From: Gammaproteobacteria bacterium
Lineage (GTDB): Bacteria > Pseudomonadota > Gammaproteobacteria > HK1
Direction: 5' to 3'
Length of the DNA: 64,000 bases
NCBI GenBank assembly: GCA_012103455.1
Contig: WLWT01000003.1
Location: 1,054,001 to 1,118,000 of the forward strand
Position numbers and translations under genes: made by a program. Positions 1-8,607 of the stretch are shown here, piece by piece; position 1 is the stretch's first letter, and every line of letters starts with the position of its first letter. Under the pieces are notes generated by a model that saw nothing but the letters and a program-made list of their open reading frames with translations, had not been told where the DNA came from and made no database searches.

Positions 1-139
1 GGCTCGTTCGGTGTTGCACTCACTGCAACAGAATACGCAAATAATTAAACGGTTTTTCTATGAAAAGCATGTCAGATATATTCTGAATTAATGTCGGGTA
101 ATTTTTTTCCGAATTAGTAAATAAGTAGGTGTTTTAATC

Positions 140-180
140 ATTCCTGTCCCTGTCTTTACAGGGATAAACTCGGCAGGAAT
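140..180 (+). promoter_or_regulatory. nested inverted repeat upstream of the amine oxidase gene
   Basis: An inner perfect 6-bp stem (CCCTGT / ACAGGG, loop CTTT, 148-163) sits inside an outer 7-bp inverted repeat (ATTCCTG at 140-146, CAGGAAT at 174-180). It lies in the AT-rich stretch before the amine oxidase start. It could be an operator, a 5'-UTR structure, or the end of an upstream transcription unit outside the window. There is no T-run directly after it, so a classical terminator is less likely. Confidence 0.3.
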
Positions 181-263
181 GACAATACCCGAAAACTTAA
201 TTTACAAGATATCAACTCAATGTGGGCGTAAAGTCTACACAATTACCACAAGGAGAAACCATC

Positions 264-2261
264 ATGGCGAGCGCAATTCCATCACTGGCTGCATTTGGCG
301 GCGCACGGGGCATTGGCAAGCAAAGACCGAAACCGAAGGATGGTAAACAGATTCTTTTGTCGGAACTCAATAAAGACTATGCACGCATGGTCGATACTTA
401 TATTTATGATTACCCACAACTGGTGCGCGACTGTTGCGATCCGTTTGCAAACGTTACGGATGATAGTGTAAAGGTTGCTGTCATCGGTGCCGGGTTTGCT
501 GGCGCAACGGCAGTCTATGAACTTCAGCGTGCAGGCATCACGGACATCACGGTCTATGAAGGGCGTGGTCGTATCGGTGGGCGCGCAGATTCACCGACCT
601 TTACAGACGAGGAGGGCAGAGCGTATATCAACGAATTGGGTCCCATGCGTGTGCCAGAAAATTCCAAACTCTTTTGGCACTACCTGTCGGAGGTTGTCAA
701 GAAAGACGATCCCGAAGCAGACCCATTCCAGACGATTTTCCCAAACCCCGGCGTTGTCGCCACACAACTGATCTATCGGGGCATTCCCTATACATGGAAG
801 GACGAAGACTATCCACAACCACCCGCTGGAGCCAATCCAGAGGACCTAGTTGATTGGGAACAACTGTATAACGATATAGGCGAATTTTTGGGGTCTCTAA
901 CACTCGCTGGCATCACATACGAAGAGGTAGCCGCGTTCCTCCGGAAAGAAACGCTTACCGAAGCGGAGAAGACAAAAATTCATATCTATTGGAGCTATTT
1001 CCTAGAAAAGTTCGATTATATGTCCTTTGTGGCCGCGCTTGAGGAGTTTTTTGGCGATAGATGGGGGGCAGAGCAATATAACATGTTCAGCACCTTGGGA
1101 TTGGGTACAGGTGGTTTTGGGCCGCTGTTTCCTGTCTGTTTTTTAGAAATACTCCGTCTCTTCCTCTGGGAATATCAGAATGAATACTCGCCTCACATCT
1201 CTATGACAGAAATTGTCGAAAAGTTGATCGCTGAGACACCCATGCGCTATGAAACCGTGACCTATGTGGGCATTAAGCATGATGATCCCAACAAGGTCAA
1301 TGTCCATAGCATTAACCCTCTTTTGAAGAGTGCAGATCGCACTGCGGTCGAGACATATGACTATGTGATTGTCGCCACAACCTTGCGTAGTATGCAGATT
1401 GGCATGAATTTGGATGCCAACGTCGCGCCAACCCGCTATTCAGGCAGTACTGCTGTCTTTGGTGGTGATGCCAACGAGATGATGCGTGAGTCATTGCGCA
1501 TTCCTCATATCATGAATTCATCCAAACTCTTTGGGTTCCTGTCGCAGAAACCATGGGTGGTTGATCCTGACAATTGGCCGCATCATCCGGCTGAAGGTGG
1601 TGAACCTGTTAAATGCGTTTTAACGGACACATTGGCACGGCAGATGTATTACCTCGACCCATATGAGATGTGCGATGACGCTGGCTCTAATGTCCTCATC
1701 AGCTATAACTGGGGGGATGATTCGGTCAAAATCATGGGCATTTTGGACTATGAAGAGGATCAAGTGTCGAGCGCAGGGGCAACATCCAATTTCAACCTCA
1801 AAGAAGCCTATGAAACCGGGCTGGAGACCGCCATTGCGGATAGTCCCGTGGCTGCATCTCTGAAACAAATTACCATCAATAACCAAGAGGACCATCTAGT
1901 GTCGGTTGTCTGGCAACAAGAACCGCTCATCTTTGGTGCGTTTAAATTGGATTATCCAAACCAATATTACTATGTCAGTCAACTTGCCTATCAATATCAC
2001 TATGCGTCCCAAGTTGAACCAGAGCAGTCCAAGCGTGTCTACCTTGCAGGCAACAACATATCCTTCCAGGGTGGCTGGATTGAGGGCGCCATGCAATCAG
2101 CCGTGAATGCTGTCTCGGCAGTTCTATTGGATATGTCTACCAATGGACAGGCGACCAATTTCAGAATGAACGCCCTATTCTGTCAAAATCCATTCCAAAA
2201 TGTGTTGGATACATTGGGTGAGAGATATCTATTGCCACCAATAAGCCCACGGTCAGCTTAA
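264..2261 (+). CDS. FAD-dependent amine oxidase (L-amino acid oxidase / monoamine oxidase family)
   Basis: Flavoprotein expected to oxidise an amine or amino acid to the imino compound with release of H2O2. A dinucleotide-binding fold begins near residue 73 (VAVIGAGFAGATA, then the acidic residue in VYEGRGRIGGRAD). The C-terminal flavin-contacting segment YLAGNNISFQGGWIEGA is typical of this superfamily. About 665 aa, longer than the usual 450-550 aa, with an N-terminal extension of about 60 residues before the FAD domain. The ATG at 264 is preferred over an upstream GTG because AAGGAG lies just before it (250-255). No signal peptide is evident. The gene is visibly more AT-rich than its neighbours and abuts a gene remnant, which suggests recent acquisition. 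The substrate cannot be told from the sequence. Confidence 0.85.
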   Translation: MASAIPSLAAFGGARGIGKQRPKPKDGKQILLSELNKDYARMVDTYIYDYPQLVRDCCDPFANVTDDSVKVAVIGAGFAGATAVYELQRAGITDITVYEGRGRIGGRADSPTFTDEEGRAYINELGPMRVPENSKLFWHYLSEVVKKDDPEADPFQTIFPNPGVVATQLIYRGIPYTWKDEDYPQPPAGANPEDLVDWEQLYNDIGEFLGSLTLAGITYEEVAAFLRKETLTEAEKTKIHIYWSYFLEKFDYMSFVAALEEFFGDRWGAEQYNMFSTLGLGTGGFGPLFPVCFLEILRLFLWEYQNEYSPHISMTEIVEKLIAETPMRYETVTYVGIKHDDPNKVNVHSINPLLKSADRTAVETYDYVIVATTLRSMQIGMNLDANVAPTRYSGSTAVFGGDANEMMRESLRIPHIMNSSKLFGFLSQKPWVVDPDNWPHHPAEGGEPVKCVLTDTLARQMYYLDPYEMCDDAGSNVLISYNWGDDSVKIMGILDYEEDQVSSAGATSNFNLKEAYETGLETAIADSPVAASLKQITINNQEDHLVSVVWQQEPLIFGAFKLDYPNQYYYVSQLAYQYHYASQVEPEQSKRVYLAGNNISFQGGWIEGAMQSAVNAVSAVLLDMSTNGQATNFRMNALFCQNPFQNVLDTLGERYLLPPISPRSA

Positions 2262-2290
2262 GTAAACCTAAAAAAATTAGATAAAAATAC

Positions 2291-2509
2291 TACAACGGAA
2301 TCGATCACTATGACGACAGCGACTGGTCACAACTCGGGTGGGTCATGTTGCGAGGGTTCGCCGCCATTGTCGAATCTGGCCAAGAGCACGATGAGGCGCA
2401 GCGGGCGCTGCGGTGGCGTTATCCCCAGTATGTTGATATGCCGATCGATGAACTGCCCGTGATCGCCGTGCGTGTCGCGCGGGCGGCGGCCTGGGGCAAA
2501 CTCGAATAA
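2291..2509 (+). pseudogene. 3' remnant of a PPOX-class (pyridoxamine 5'-phosphate oxidase fold) F420/FMN enzyme
   Basis: An open frame with no start codon encodes about 72 residues ending in TAA at 2507. It contains DHYDDSDWSQLGWVMLRG, WRYPQYVDMPIDELPVIAV and a terminal AAWGKLE. These resemble the C-terminal half of PPOX-class probable F420-dependent proteins (split beta-barrel, usually about 140 aa). The N-terminal half is missing and is replaced by the AT-rich end of the amine oxidase region. This suggests the amine oxidase segment was inserted into, or recombined with, this gene. The identification rests on recalled family motifs. Confidence 0.55.
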
Positions 2510-2520
2510 TCAGCGCATAG

Positions 2521-2547
2521 CCACGGGCCGCACAGGGCGGCCCGTGG
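2521..2547 (+). terminator. strong GC hairpin after the PPOX remnant
   Basis: Perfect 11-bp stem (CCACGGGCCGC / GCGGCCCGTGG) with a 5-nt loop, starting 11 bases after the remnant's stop codon. The following T-run is weak (CGCCTTT), so this may be a modest intrinsic terminator. Confidence 0.5.
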
Positions 2548-3062
2548 CGCCTTTGAACTCGGTGGCCAGCAAGACGAAGCAGAACACGTGACACTGCCCG
2601 GCTGCCATCTGTTCGGTTTTTAGGTTTTCGGCAAGGTAAACCACCGGCCTCGGCCAACGTATGCCGATGCACCGGCAATACGAGTTCGGGGCGGCGCGGG
2701 TTGGGCACTACCTTCGGTAACTTCGATGCCTGCCATTGCGCCCGCAGCCATAAGCTGCTCCCCATAGACTGCCTATGCAACCACAACCGGCGGCCTTCAG
2801 CCCGAGATAAGCTTTGCCAGGCGGGGCGTAGCCGGTCATCATGGATACTGGATCACAACGTCAAGCACCACCGCGACCCATGTTGAGTCTGCTGCATGCG
2901 GTGGCGGTGAAGGCAGAGCTTTTTGATGGACTATCGTAAGGAACTTGCACGTCAAGGTTCTGCCCGCCATCAGGTGGAACCGCAACCAATAACGAACGGG
3001 ATCGGGGCTGATCAGCCAGCGATTACCGGAGTTATTGATGTTATGGCGGGGAGGCGAATCCA
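2548..3062. other. about 515 bp without a recognisable gene
   Basis: Several short open frames cross this stretch on both strands, but none has a convincing start, ribosome-binding site or family motif. It is probably decayed coding sequence together with the promoter of the following FIST gene. Confidence 0.4.
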
Positions 3063-4184
3063 ATGAGCGGGTTTGCCGCGGGCCATGCCAGTGGCGAGGA
3101 CTGGCGCGAATGTGTCAATGAATGCTTGGCCGAGCTTGAGTGGTCGCCGGGTTCATCCCTAGGCTTTGTCTACTGGACCGATCAGCTTACTTCCTATCTG
3201 CCGGATATTTTGGCCACTTTGCGCGAGTACACCGGTATCGCCGATTGGGTAGGCACGGTGGCCATGGGCATTTGCGGTAACAGCGGTGTACATGTGGATG
3301 AGCCGGCGCTCAGCGTCATGATCGGCGAATTTCCGGCTGATAGTTTTAGGGTTTTTACACCCATCAAAAACAGTGGCATGTGTGATCTGGATGAGGCGAC
3401 CAAGGATTGGATCGTCGCCAGATCGTCCTATTTAGCGCTGGTGCACGCCGATCAGCACTCCCGTTCTTTGGATCAATCCATTAACAGCTTGGTCAATTTC
3501 ATGGAGGGTGGTTTTCTGATCGGTGGTGTAGGCAGTGCACGCGGCCGCTGCCCGCAAGTGGCCGGCGGTGTTGTCCAGGGTGGCTTGTCGGGGGTTTTGT
3601 TCTCTGAAAATGTGGCTGTTTCCACGCGCCTATCACAAGGATGCAGCCCGATCGGGCCATGCCGCACCGTTACCAGTGGACGCAGCAACATCATTTTGGC
3701 AATCGATAACCGGCCAGCGTTGGAGGTATTTAAGGAGGATATAGGGGAAGTTCTGGCCAGGGACTTACGCCGTGTTGCCGGCTACATATTCGCCGGGTTC
3801 AGCGTACCGGGCTCGGATACTGGCGAGTACTTGGTCAGAAATCTAGTCGGTGTCGATCAGAACAGCGGGGCATTGGCCGTTGGTGAGTATGTCAAGCCAG
3901 GCGATCGGATGATGTTCTGCCGCCGCGATCCGCAAACCGCGGTGGACGATATGGAGCGCATGCTCAAGGAGTTGACCCGGTCCCTGAACGGACAAAAACC
4001 CAAGGGAGGGATCTATATATCTTGTTTGGCCAGGGGCCCTAATCAATTCGAACCGCCGGATCTGGAGATCATTTTGATTCGGCGCTACCTGGGTGAATTT
4101 CCGTTGACGGGTTTTTTTGCCAACGGCGAAATCTCTCATGATCGCCTATACGCTTATACTGGGGTGCTGACGCTTTTCTTATAG
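3063..4184 (+). CDS. FIST-domain protein (FIST_N plus FIST_C)
   Basis: A 373-aa soluble protein resembling FIST sensory proteins, which are proposed to bind small ligands such as amino acids and often sit near signalling or metabolic genes. The opening GHASGEDWRECVNECLAEL and a glycine-rich middle match FIST_N. The second half, including the NSGALAVGEYVKPGDRMMFCRRD segment and ISCLARGPN, matches FIST_C, so both domains are present at normal length. The ATG at 3063 has GGGGAGG about 7 bases upstream. It is followed 39 bp later by a 2-hydroxyacid dehydrogenase on the same strand, so the two may be co-transcribed. The ligand is unknown. Confidence 0.75.
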   Translation: MSGFAAGHASGEDWRECVNECLAELEWSPGSSLGFVYWTDQLTSYLPDILATLREYTGIADWVGTVAMGICGNSGVHVDEPALSVMIGEFPADSFRVFTPIKNSGMCDLDEATKDWIVARSSYLALVHADQHSRSLDQSINSLVNFMEGGFLIGGVGSARGRCPQVAGGVVQGGLSGVLFSENVAVSTRLSQGCSPIGPCRTVTSGRSNIILAIDNRPALEVFKEDIGEVLARDLRRVAGYIFAGFSVPGSDTGEYLVRNLVGVDQNSGALAVGEYVKPGDRMMFCRRDPQTAVDDMERMLKELTRSLNGQKPKGGIYISCLARGPNQFEPPDLEIILIRRYLGEFPLTGFFANGEISHDRLYAYTGVLTLFL

Positions 4185-4223
4185 ATCCCTCAGATCGCTT
4201 GATGTACCCAAAGGAAGTCCACT

Positions 4224-5189
4224 GTGAAAATTGCATACTTGATTCGTGTCCGGCCCGATCTTGAAGACCTCATCCCCGGCGATGTCGAGCACGTATGGAC
4301 GCATGTGGGAGACGATGGTCGGTACGATGATGATACCCTCGCACGGGTGGCGGATGCGGACGCTTTTGTCGTCGGTATGGAGCCGGTCAACGAGCAGATA
4401 TTAGCCGTAGCCCCCAAGGTCAAAATCGCGCAGCGGCTGGGCGTAGGCTATGAGACCATCGATCTTGAGGCCACGGCTAAGCGCGGCGTTTATGCGTGCA
4501 ACGTCGAAGGGGTCAACAAAGAAGCCGTCGCCGAGCACGGCATGATGTTCATGTTGGCCCTGGCTAAACAGTTCCTGCCGGCGCAACAGCACACCCAGGA
4601 TGGGGATTGGGCGGCGGCGCGAGCGCTGACGAGTTCCGCCTTCGAATTAAAAGGCCGAACCCTTGGCATCATCGGTTTTGGCAATACCGGTACGTCCTTG
4701 GCCCGGCGGGCACGGGCGTTCGAGATGGATATCGTCTTTAACGATGTGCGCAATATCGACAGTGACATCGTCAATGCATTGGGTGCCCGCTCCGTGAGCA
4801 AGGAAGAGCTGTATCAAGTAGCCGATTTCGTCAGTATCAATACCGATCTGAATGACAGTACCCGCGGCATGTTCGGCGATGAGCAGATCGCCTTGATGAA
4901 GGATGATGCCCGCCTTATCTGCTGTGCCCGCGGCGGTATCCTGGATGAACAAGCGGTGGCCAACGCGCTCCGCGAGGGCCGGCTGGCGGCCGCCGGCATC
5001 GATGTTTTTGCCATTGAGCCGATCGCCGGCGATAACCCGTTGAAAGGTATTTCGAACTGTATCTTGACGTCGCATGTGGCGGGTGTGGTCAGCGACAGTA
5101 CGGCACGTACGTGGGAATGGGCGCATGACAACGTGCGCGCCGTGGTGCTGCGCGGAGAGCGCCCCAATTGGATCCGTAACGGTCTATAG
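4224..5189 (+). CDS. D-isomer-specific 2-hydroxyacid dehydrogenase
   Basis: NAD(P)-dependent oxidoreductase interconverting a 2-keto acid and a D-2-hydroxy acid. The family Rossmann motif LGIIGFGNTGTSLARRA lies near residue 150. The catalytic region NTDLNDSTRGMF and the ARGGILDEQAVANAL segment with its substrate-binding Arg follow. The catalytic His is in ILTSHVAG near the C-terminus. At 321 aa it is standard for glycerate, phosphoglycerate or glyoxylate reductase types. The start is GTG at 4224, preceded by GGAAG. The stop is TAG, which shows that amber is a normal stop in this genome. The exact substrate is not predictable. Confidence 0.9.
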   Translation: MKIAYLIRVRPDLEDLIPGDVEHVWTHVGDDGRYDDDTLARVADADAFVVGMEPVNEQILAVAPKVKIAQRLGVGYETIDLEATAKRGVYACNVEGVNKEAVAEHGMMFMLALAKQFLPAQQHTQDGDWAAARALTSSAFELKGRTLGIIGFGNTGTSLARRARAFEMDIVFNDVRNIDSDIVNALGARSVSKEELYQVADFVSINTDLNDSTRGMFGDEQIALMKDDARLICCARGGILDEQAVANALREGRLAAAGIDVFAIEPIAGDNPLKGISNCILTSHVAGVVSDSTARTWEWAHDNVRAVVLRGERPNWIRNGL

Positions 5190-5283
5190 TGCGAAATCAA
5201 AACGCGTGCATCCGGTGCGATCTGGCCGAGGTGGATCTCATATAGCGTGAGCTGCTACACAATGCTCCGTCGGTTGTGTAGTT

Positions 5284-5313
5284 GGCGTAGATGTTTTCGG
5301 CGTAGATGTTTTC
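5284..5313. repeat. 15-bp perfect tandem duplication
   Basis: GGCGTAGATGTTTTC occurs twice in succession between two convergent genes. It is probably a replication-slippage product, with no function suggested. Confidence 0.7.
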
Positions 5314-5323
5314 AATGCTACGA

Positions 5324-6868
5324 TTATGCGGTCACTTCGATGAGCGAGGGCCCCTCACCGGCAATCGCTGCGTTAAGTGCTCTGGTGAAAGACTCGGCAT
5401 CTTCCACGCGGATACCGGTGACCCCCATACCTTTGGCCATAGCGACCCAATCCAGGTTCGGACGGGTCAGATCCAGCATATCCAGGGCTTTGCGTCCAGC
5501 ATTGCCGGCCCCCACCCGGCTCAACTCGCCTAACAAAATGTCGTAGCTACGGTTGGCGAAGATGATGTTGGTGACGTCCAGGCCCTCTCTTGCCTGGGTC
5601 CACAGCGCCTGCAGGGTATACATCGCGCTGCCGTCACCGGATAAGGCGAACGTTTTGCGCTGCGGGCAGGCAAGGGCGGCGCCGGTAGCCAACGGCAGGC
5701 CGAGTCCGATGGCACCGCCCATGTTTTGTAACCAGTCGTGCCGCGGCGCGCCGGCGGTCAGCGGATAGAAGCCGCGGCCAGTGGTGACCGACTCATCGGC
5801 GACGATGGCATCCTCGGGCAAACACGCGCCTAGCACGGCAGCGATGGCGTCCTTAGTGAGTGTTCCGGAGGGTAACGGCGGGCGCTGTAGGGGCTGTAGT
5901 ACTGGCGCGGTGTCTTTAGCACCCACTTCGTCGGCCAGCCATTCAAGCGCATGCACGATGTCTTCATCCAATTCGGCGAGCCGGTGTAGCTCACAAGTAT
6001 CGGGCATCATTACGCTGGGTTTATCAGGATAGGCAAAAAACGCTACCGGCTTATTGGCACCGGCCAGAATGATGTGTCTGAAGTCTTTTAGCTGCTCTAG
6101 CGCCAGATCGACGGCGAATGGCACCCGCTGCACCGAGAAACGGCCAGCGCCCCGCTGTAGCCGTGCATTGGACCAATTTGATTTGACGCTGACGCCAGTG
6201 TGGGCGGCGATGCGCCCTGCCCAGGCTAGACCGTCGGCCATCAGACCTTCACCGGCCACCAGCAGCAACGTGGGTTCGCCGCTGCGCAGGATCTTGGCCG
6301 CCTGTTTGATGGCCTCCTGTGGGACTTGAGTGCGCTTGGATGGAGCGGCTACCGGCGCTGGCTCGCGCGCCTCATTCCAGGCTGTGTCCGCCGGCAAGAT
6401 GAGGGTGGCGATCTGCCCTGGCGTGATCTGCGCCGCCTCCACCGCCCTGGCGCCGTCAGCCGCGACCTTCGTGGCATTGGGCGAGGTGCGCACCCAATGG
6501 GACACGGGGCGGGCGATGCCTTCTATGTCGGCGGTGAGCGGTGCGTCGAACCCGAGGTGGTAGGTGGCGTGCTCGCCAACGATGTTGACCATCGGGCTGT
6601 TGGCTTTCTTGGCGTTATGTAGGTTCGCCGCCGCATTGGCCAGTCCCGGGCCTAGATGCAGCAGCGTACAGGCTGGTTTGCCGCTCATGCGCGCATAACC
6701 GTCGGCGGCGCCCGTCACCACCCCTTCGAACAGCCCGAGCACACAGCGCATGCCCTCAACCCGATCCAAGGCCGCAACGAAATGCATCTCCGACGTACCG
6801 GGGTTAGCAAAACACACCTCGACGCCACCTCCGACTAGGGTTCGAACTAAGCTTTCGGCACCATTCAT
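5324..6868 (-). CDS. thiamine-diphosphate-dependent enzyme (acetolactate synthase large-subunit / benzoylformate decarboxylase-like)
   Basis: A 514-aa ThDP enzyme with the three-domain layout of the AHAS/decarboxylase superfamily. The N-terminal PYR domain contains the FEGVVTGAADGYARMSG segment with the conserved Glu. The C-terminal PP domain carries the ThDP/Mg motif SGDGSAMYTLQALW followed by NRSY. The frame is open further upstream to 7216, but the family-like N-terminus MNGAESLVRTLVGGG begins at the ATG at 6868, which has GAGGG just upstream. It is divergent from an NTF2-like gene. It lacks features that would settle between true acetolactate synthase and a decarboxylase, and no small regulatory subunit is nearby, so a 2-keto-acid decarboxylase or lyase role is possible. 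Confidence 0.85.
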   Translation of the reverse strand: MNGAESLVRTLVGGGVEVCFANPGTSEMHFVAALDRVEGMRCVLGLFEGVVTGAADGYARMSGKPACTLLHLGPGLANAAANLHNAKKANSPMVNIVGEHATYHLGFDAPLTADIEGIARPVSHWVRTSPNATKVAADGARAVEAAQITPGQIATLILPADTAWNEAREPAPVAAPSKRTQVPQEAIKQAAKILRSGEPTLLLVAGEGLMADGLAWAGRIAAHTGVSVKSNWSNARLQRGAGRFSVQRVPFAVDLALEQLKDFRHIILAGANKPVAFFAYPDKPSVMMPDTCELHRLAELDEDIVHALEWLADEVGAKDTAPVLQPLQRPPLPSGTLTKDAIAAVLGACLPEDAIVADESVTTGRGFYPLTAGAPRHDWLQNMGGAIGLGLPLATGAALACPQRKTFALSGDGSAMYTLQALWTQAREGLDVTNIIFANRSYDILLGELSRVGAGNAGRKALDMLDLTRPNLDWVAMAKGMGVTGIRVEDAESFTRALNAAIAGEGPSLIEVTA

Positions 6869-7051
6869 AAAACGCACACCCTCACACTCAAAGTGCGCCA
6901 GATTAACCGATCTGCCGGCCAGCTTCGCCCGCCAGTTGTATCGGCCCGCGGTGCCCAGCAATGCCGGCGCCTGGATGGCACATCGCTGGCCGTTGACGGC
7001 TATTGGCTGATCAGCGTTATATGGATGAGGGTCGGGTCGAATGAGGTACAC

Positions 7052-7486
7052 ATGATGGGCGATGTCTGGGGGGTAACTACCTGGTTCGAGCAATGGGGCG
7101 AGTGTGTTGCCGCCGCCGATTTCGCGGGCGCGCGCGCATTGTTTGTGCAAGACGTGGTGGGGTTTGGCACTTACCGGGATAGGGTGAAGGGGCTGGATGC
7201 TCTGGAGCACGGGCAATGGCGTTCCATTTGGCCTTCGATCCGCGATTTCGCCTTCGATCTGAATTCCTTGGAAATTTTGTTTTCTCCCGATGCCCGCCAG
7301 GCGGTTGCCATGATCATCTGGAATTCAACCGGCATTCGCACCGATGGCACGGCCTACCCAAGACCCGGGCGGGCCACCGTCGTATTGCGGCGCGACGAGG
7401 GGGTTTGGCGTGGCTTGCATACCCATTTTTCCCTGTCTCCGGCGGCGTCCGAATCGAGCTTCGGTGATGAACTATGCGATCGCTAA
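7052..7486 (+). CDS. SnoaL/NTF2-like (ketosteroid-isomerase fold) protein
   Basis: About 144 aa. The pattern is that of small cone-shaped NTF2-fold proteins: an N-terminal helix WFEQWGECVAAADFAGARALF, a middle GTYRDRVKGLDAL segment, and a C-terminal beta strand with the RPGRATVVLRRDEGVWRGLHTHFSLSP motif, where the terminal HTHFS matches DUF4440/SnoaL_3 members. The start is ATG at 7052 or 7055, with TGAGG about 6 bases before. It overlaps the next small gene by 20 bp. The role is unknown; members act as isomerases, hydrolases or ligand binders. Confidence 0.7.
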   Translation: MMGDVWGVTTWFEQWGECVAAADFAGARALFVQDVVGFGTYRDRVKGLDALEHGQWRSIWPSIRDFAFDLNSLEILFSPDARQAVAMIIWNSTGIRTDGTAYPRPGRATVVLRRDEGVWRGLHTHFSLSPAASESSFGDELCDR

Positions 7487-7703
7487 TCTGGGCGGGCCTG
7501 ATTGCGTGGACCTCGCCGAGGGCGATCCCGTTCAGTTCAAGCAAGTGCCGCCGTATACCGCCAGCATCAAGGCGGGTGAAGCGCAACGGGCCGAGTACTT
7601 GCCGAATAAAGCAACGCTTAGGCTATGGGATTACCGCGTAGAGGAAATATCGGGTGCCCGGATGAAGGGCGAGAAGGCGATTTACAGGTTCGGCGATCCA
7701 TAA
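7467..7703 (+). CDS. small hypothetical protein (78 aa)
   Basis: Starts at ATG 7467 inside the 3' end of the NTF2-like gene and ends at TAA 7701-7703. The product (MNYAIANLGGPDCVDLAEGD...) is soluble, mixed alpha/beta, and not recognised. Its overlap with the upstream gene suggests translational coupling. It could instead be the 3' remnant of a larger enzyme, since its length and ending (KGEKAIYRFGDP) are plausible for a C-terminal fragment. Confidence 0.4.
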   Translation: MNYAIANLGGPDCVDLAEGDPVQFKQVPPYTASIKAGEAQRAEYLPNKATLRLWDYRVEEISGARMKGEKAIYRFGDP

Positions 7704-7726
7704 CTGATGAGCGGTTTGACCCGGTT

Positions 7727-8476
7727 TCAGGTGCCGTTCAAGGCTACCGTCAACTCACTCAAGCGGGTCTTTTGATGTCCGTTCTCATCAAAGTTCTGCG
7801 GGTCCAGCCATTGTCCATAGGCGGTTTTAAGGGCCGGCCATTCTTCGTCGATGATGGAAAACCAGCTCGTGTCGCGGCTGCGTCCCCGAACGATAACGGC
7901 ACGGCGGAAATGCCCCTCGTATTTGAAGCCAAAGCGAAGCGCAGCCCGGCGTGAGGGGGCATTGAGGGCATTGCATTTCCACTCGAAACGGCGGTAACCC
8001 AGTGCGTCGAACACATACTGGGCGAACAGAAAATTTGCCTCGGTGGCCACTTGGGTACCGGCGATGGCTGGACCCCAATAGATGTTGCCGATTTCTATGC
8101 ATTGTTGAGCCGGGGTGATGCGCAAGAATGATTGACGCCCCTCCACCTGCCCACTGCGTTTGTCGATAACGGCGAAAAACAGCGGATCCTCCGATTGCGC
8201 TGCGCGGGCTACCCAGCCGGTCAATTCTTGTTTAGATGAAGGTGCCGGTTCGCCTAAGTACAAGAAACGGCCGGCGGCGTCCGCCGGCGTGGAGGCGTGG
8301 AAAAGTGCCTCGCTATGGCGCTTTACATCCAATGGCTCCAGCCGGCAATAACGTCCGTCCAATACGGTGCGTTGTGGGCGTTGCGCTGGCTCGGCGTTCC
8401 TCATGACCGGGCCGATGGGCAAACCCGATTCGCCGTCTATCTCACGGGGGATCTGCTCTTCATGCAAGCTGTGCAT
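7727..8476 (-). CDS. GNAT-family N-acetyltransferase (RimJ/RimL type)
   Basis: About 249 aa; transfers an acetyl group from acetyl-CoA to an amine. The conserved parts are RYCRLEPLDVKRHSEALFHA at the start of the domain, the IEIGNIYWGPAIAGTQVATEA strand-helix region, and NAPSRRAALRFGFKYEGHFRRAVIVRGRSRDTSWFSI at the C-terminus, typical of the RimJ/RimL subgroup. The ATG at 8476 is chosen because AGAGGA lies about 10 bases upstream; the frame is open to 8557. The substrate is not predictable; relatives modify ribosomal proteins or amino acids. Confidence 0.8.
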   Translation of the reverse strand: MHSLHEEQIPREIDGESGLPIGPVMRNAEPAQRPQRTVLDGRYCRLEPLDVKRHSEALFHASTPADAAGRFLYLGEPAPSSKQELTGWVARAAQSEDPLFFAVIDKRSGQVEGRQSFLRITPAQQCIEIGNIYWGPAIAGTQVATEANFLFAQYVFDALGYRRFEWKCNALNAPSRRAALRFGFKYEGHFRRAVIVRGRSRDTSWFSIIDEEWPALKTAYGQWLDPQNFDENGHQKTRLSELTVALNGT

Positions 8477-8607
8477 CAGTTGAGTATTCCTCTGATGAGC
8501 GGATGAGCATGCACCGGACTGCACCGGTGGCCAGTCGCAAGGTCCCAAGCTTTGCACACCTGTGGAGCGTGCTATAGATCCGTTCCTCTTGACTGCGCCG
8601 CCGGCGC

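Noticed and set aside
148..163. Hairpin CCCTGT/ACAGGG as an intrinsic terminator
   Set aside because: No T-run follows, and it lies within a larger inverted repeat before a promoter region; kept only as an unassigned regulatory structure.
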